Assembly (NCBI RefSeq): GCF_039994875.1
Contig: NZ_CP121196.1
Coordinates: 5,394,001-5,458,000, forward strand
DNA: 64,000 nt
Source: Telmatobacter sp. DSM 110680
GTDB taxonomy: Bacteria > Acidobacteriota > Terriglobia > Terriglobales > Acidobacteriaceae
Direction: 5' to 3'
In this document: positions 62,731 to 64,000 of the stretch, one piece after another
Numbering within the stretch: position 1 is the stretch's first letter
Layout of the letters: the number at the start of each line of letters is the position of its first letter
The notes under the pieces: generated by a model
Told to the model about the DNA's origin: nothing
The model's input: only the letters and a program-made list of their open reading frames with translations
The model's database searches: none
Position numbers and translations under genes: made by a program

Positions 62731-63078
62731 ATGCAATATCTGTTGACCCTTTACGCAGAAGAAGCAGGTTTCCAGCGCATGACCAAGGAACAGCAGCAAC
62801 AGGGTTATGCCGCGTACATGGCATACACTGAAGCGCTGAAACAGGCGGGCGCCTACGTGGGTTCAAACCGCCTGCAGCCCATCGCCACAGCAACCACGGT
62901 GCGCACTGCCGATGGCAAAACGCAGGTTCTCGACGGCCCTTATGCCGACACCAAGGAGCAGCTCGGCGGCTACTTCCTCATCGATGCTCCTGATCTGGAT
63001 GCGGCACTCTCGTGGGCCGCACGTTGCCCCGGCGCGCAGCACGGAGTAGTTGAGGTCCGGCCCATCTGGAAGATGTAA
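62731..63078 (+). CDS. DGPF/YciI domain protein
   Basis: The 115-aa protein has the YCII/DGPF motif (VLDGPYADTKEQLGGYFLI), with MQYLLTLYAEEAGFQRM at the start and GVVEVRPIWKM at the end. DGPF proteins are commonly encoded directly before ECF42-type sigma factors, as here. Their function is unsettled, though they are probably regulators or small-molecule enzymes. The stop at 63078 is 3 bp before the sigma factor ATG at 63082, so the pair is one operon. The ATG at 62731 has a GGAGG ribosome site. Confidence 0.92.
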   Translation: MQYLLTLYAEEAGFQRMTKEQQQQGYAAYMAYTEALKQAGAYVGSNRLQPIATATTVRTADGKTQVLDGPYADTKEQLGGYFLIDAPDLDAALSWAARCPGAQHGVVEVRPIWKM

Positions 63079-63081
63079 GCC

Positions 63082-64000
63082 ATGAGTGACTCTCAAGACG
63101 GCGTGCGACCTTGCGACCCATGTGACTTGGCTGAGCAGGTTGCGCGCCGCAGTTATGGCAAGCTCGTTGCGTTTCTTGCGGCAACCACCCGCGACGTGGC
63201 ATCCGCCGAGGACGCACTTTCTGAAGCTTTCGCCACGGCGCTGGCAGACTGGCCTCGCAACGGCTGCCCGCAAAATCCTGAAGCGTGGCTCATGACGGTG
63301 GCTCGTCGCAAATTCCTTGATGCTTCCCGGTCCTCGCAACGCGAAACAGCTTCGGATGAAATCGACGAAGCAGCGGCCATGCCATTCGACGAGGAGTCGG
63401 CGGAGATCCCTGATCGCCGTCTTGGCCTCATGTTTGCATGCGCACATCCTGCGATCGATGCAGCCATCCGTGCGCCCCTGATGTTGCAGGCGATTCTGGG
63501 TCTCGATGCCGCTCGCATCGCGTCTGCGTTTCTTATCTCCCCTGCCACCATGAGCCAGCGGCTGGTTCGCGCTAAAAATAAAATTCGGCAGGCAGGAATT
63601 CCCCTCGAAATCCCCGAACGCAGCCAGCTTCGCGCGCGGCTAGCCACGGTACTCGATGCCATCTACGCCGCATTTGCCGAAGGCTGGATCGATGCCGCCG
63701 GAACAGATGTGGCACGTCGCGATCTCGCGGAAGAAGCCATCTATCTCGGCCGCTTCATTGTTGAACTACTCCCTGATGAGCCCGAAGGCCTGGGCCTTCT
63801 TTCGCTCATGCTCCACGCTGAGTCTCGACGTCAGGCTCGCCGCAATACGGATGGCGATTACATTCCGCTCACGCAGCAAAACCCAACCCTGTGGAATGCA
63901 GCGATGATTGATGAGGCTGAGTCGCTCCTTCACCGCGCCGGGACCATGAATATGGTCGGCCGTTATCAACTCGAAGCCGCGATCCAGTCTGCTCATGCGG
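63082..64000 (+). CDS. ECF42-like RNA polymerase sigma factor, 5' part
   Basis: The window cuts this protein after 306 residues. Its start MSDSQDGVRPCDPC (ATG at 63082) is followed by a sigma2 region (SYGKLVAFLAATTRDVASAED, WPRNGCPQNPEAWLMTVARR). A sigma4-like helix-turn-helix comes next (PLMLQAILGLDAARIASAFL, SPATMSQRLVRAKNKIR). A C-terminal helical extension runs LDAIYAAFAEGWIDA and GLGLLSLMLHAESRRQARRN. The extension is the usual feature of ECF42, whose members pair with DGPF proteins. No anti-sigma factor is visible. It lies 3 bp after the DGPF gene. The extension may sense a ligand; this is inference. Confidence 0.88.
   Translation, partial: MSDSQDGVRPCDPCDLAEQVARRSYGKLVAFLAATTRDVASAEDALSEAFATALADWPRNGCPQNPEAWLMTVARRKFLDASRSSQRETASDEIDEAAAMPFDEESAEIPDRRLGLMFACAHPAIDAAIRAPLMLQAILGLDAARIASAFLISPATMSQRLVRAKNKIRQAGIPLEIPERSQLRARLATVLDAIYAAFAEGWIDAAGTDVARRDLAEEAIYLGRFIVELLPDEPEGLGLLSLMLHAESRRQARRNTDGDYIPLTQQNPTLWNAAMIDEAESLLHRAGTMNMVGRYQLEAAIQSAHA

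Noticed and set aside
1..64000. CRISPR arrays, insertion sequences, prophage
   Set aside because: No regularly spaced repeats, transposase, integrase or phage structural genes were seen.

Overview
The window looks like chromosomal DNA of an Acidobacteriota species, probably a soil member of the Terriglobia (Acidobacteriaceae type). The evidence is a TIGR03435-type soil protein, a TIGR03436-type VWA protein, a CRTAC1 family protein, many twin-arginine-tagged glycosidases, and lineage-typical secreted proteins of unknown role. No phage, plasmid, transposase or CRISPR locus is visible. About 55 genes are supported, most in ones or twos rather than long operons.

Region 1 (1-20.8 kb) is mainly sugar and glycan metabolism. 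It holds a CRTAC1 protein cut by the window edge, a ROK sugar kinase, a C-terminal remnant of a GH38 alpha-mannosidase with a 14-bp inverted repeat pair upstream, a LacI regulator and a TPR/aspartic-protease protein. These are followed by GH127, a six-hairpin glycosidase, tRNA-Phe, a two-gene set with a VWA protein, GH116, a hemolysin III family protein and a GH94-like gene broken by a frameshift at its catalytic DWND motif.

Region 2 (20.8-32.4 kb) is more housekeeping: rplU-rpmA, a MEDS protein, a 7-TM protein, a 56-aa secreted peptide, gyrB, a glycine-zipper lipoprotein, cutC, a GH29 fucosidase, and a MarR-CLC operon whose palindromic operator touches the marR start codon.

Region 3 (32.4-52.2 kb) returns to exported hydrolases (GH31, GH29, GH32, an amidase, an M20 peptidase, a retropepsin-PDZ protein). 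Among them are an ArsR-SRPBCC-DinB operon, an FKBP isomerase, a TauE/SafE permease, an orphan histidine kinase and a B12-binding radical SAM protein whose real N-terminus has no standard start codon.

Region 4 (52.7-64 kb) carries four aspartate/lysine pathway genes in order asd, lysC, dapB, dapA, all on the plus strand but separated by unrelated genes. It also holds a TonB-type protein fused to a receiver-like domain, and ends in a DGPF/YciI gene followed by an ECF42-like sigma factor that runs off the window.

The picture is of a heterotroph that cuts many plant or microbial glycans outside the cytoplasm, with local one-component regulators (LacI, MarR, ArsR) beside their targets. I found no complete, clearly new multi-gene system. 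The strongest leads are the frameshifted GH94 gene, the ACG-start radical SAM gene, the receiver-TonB fusion and the leaderless autoregulated marR.
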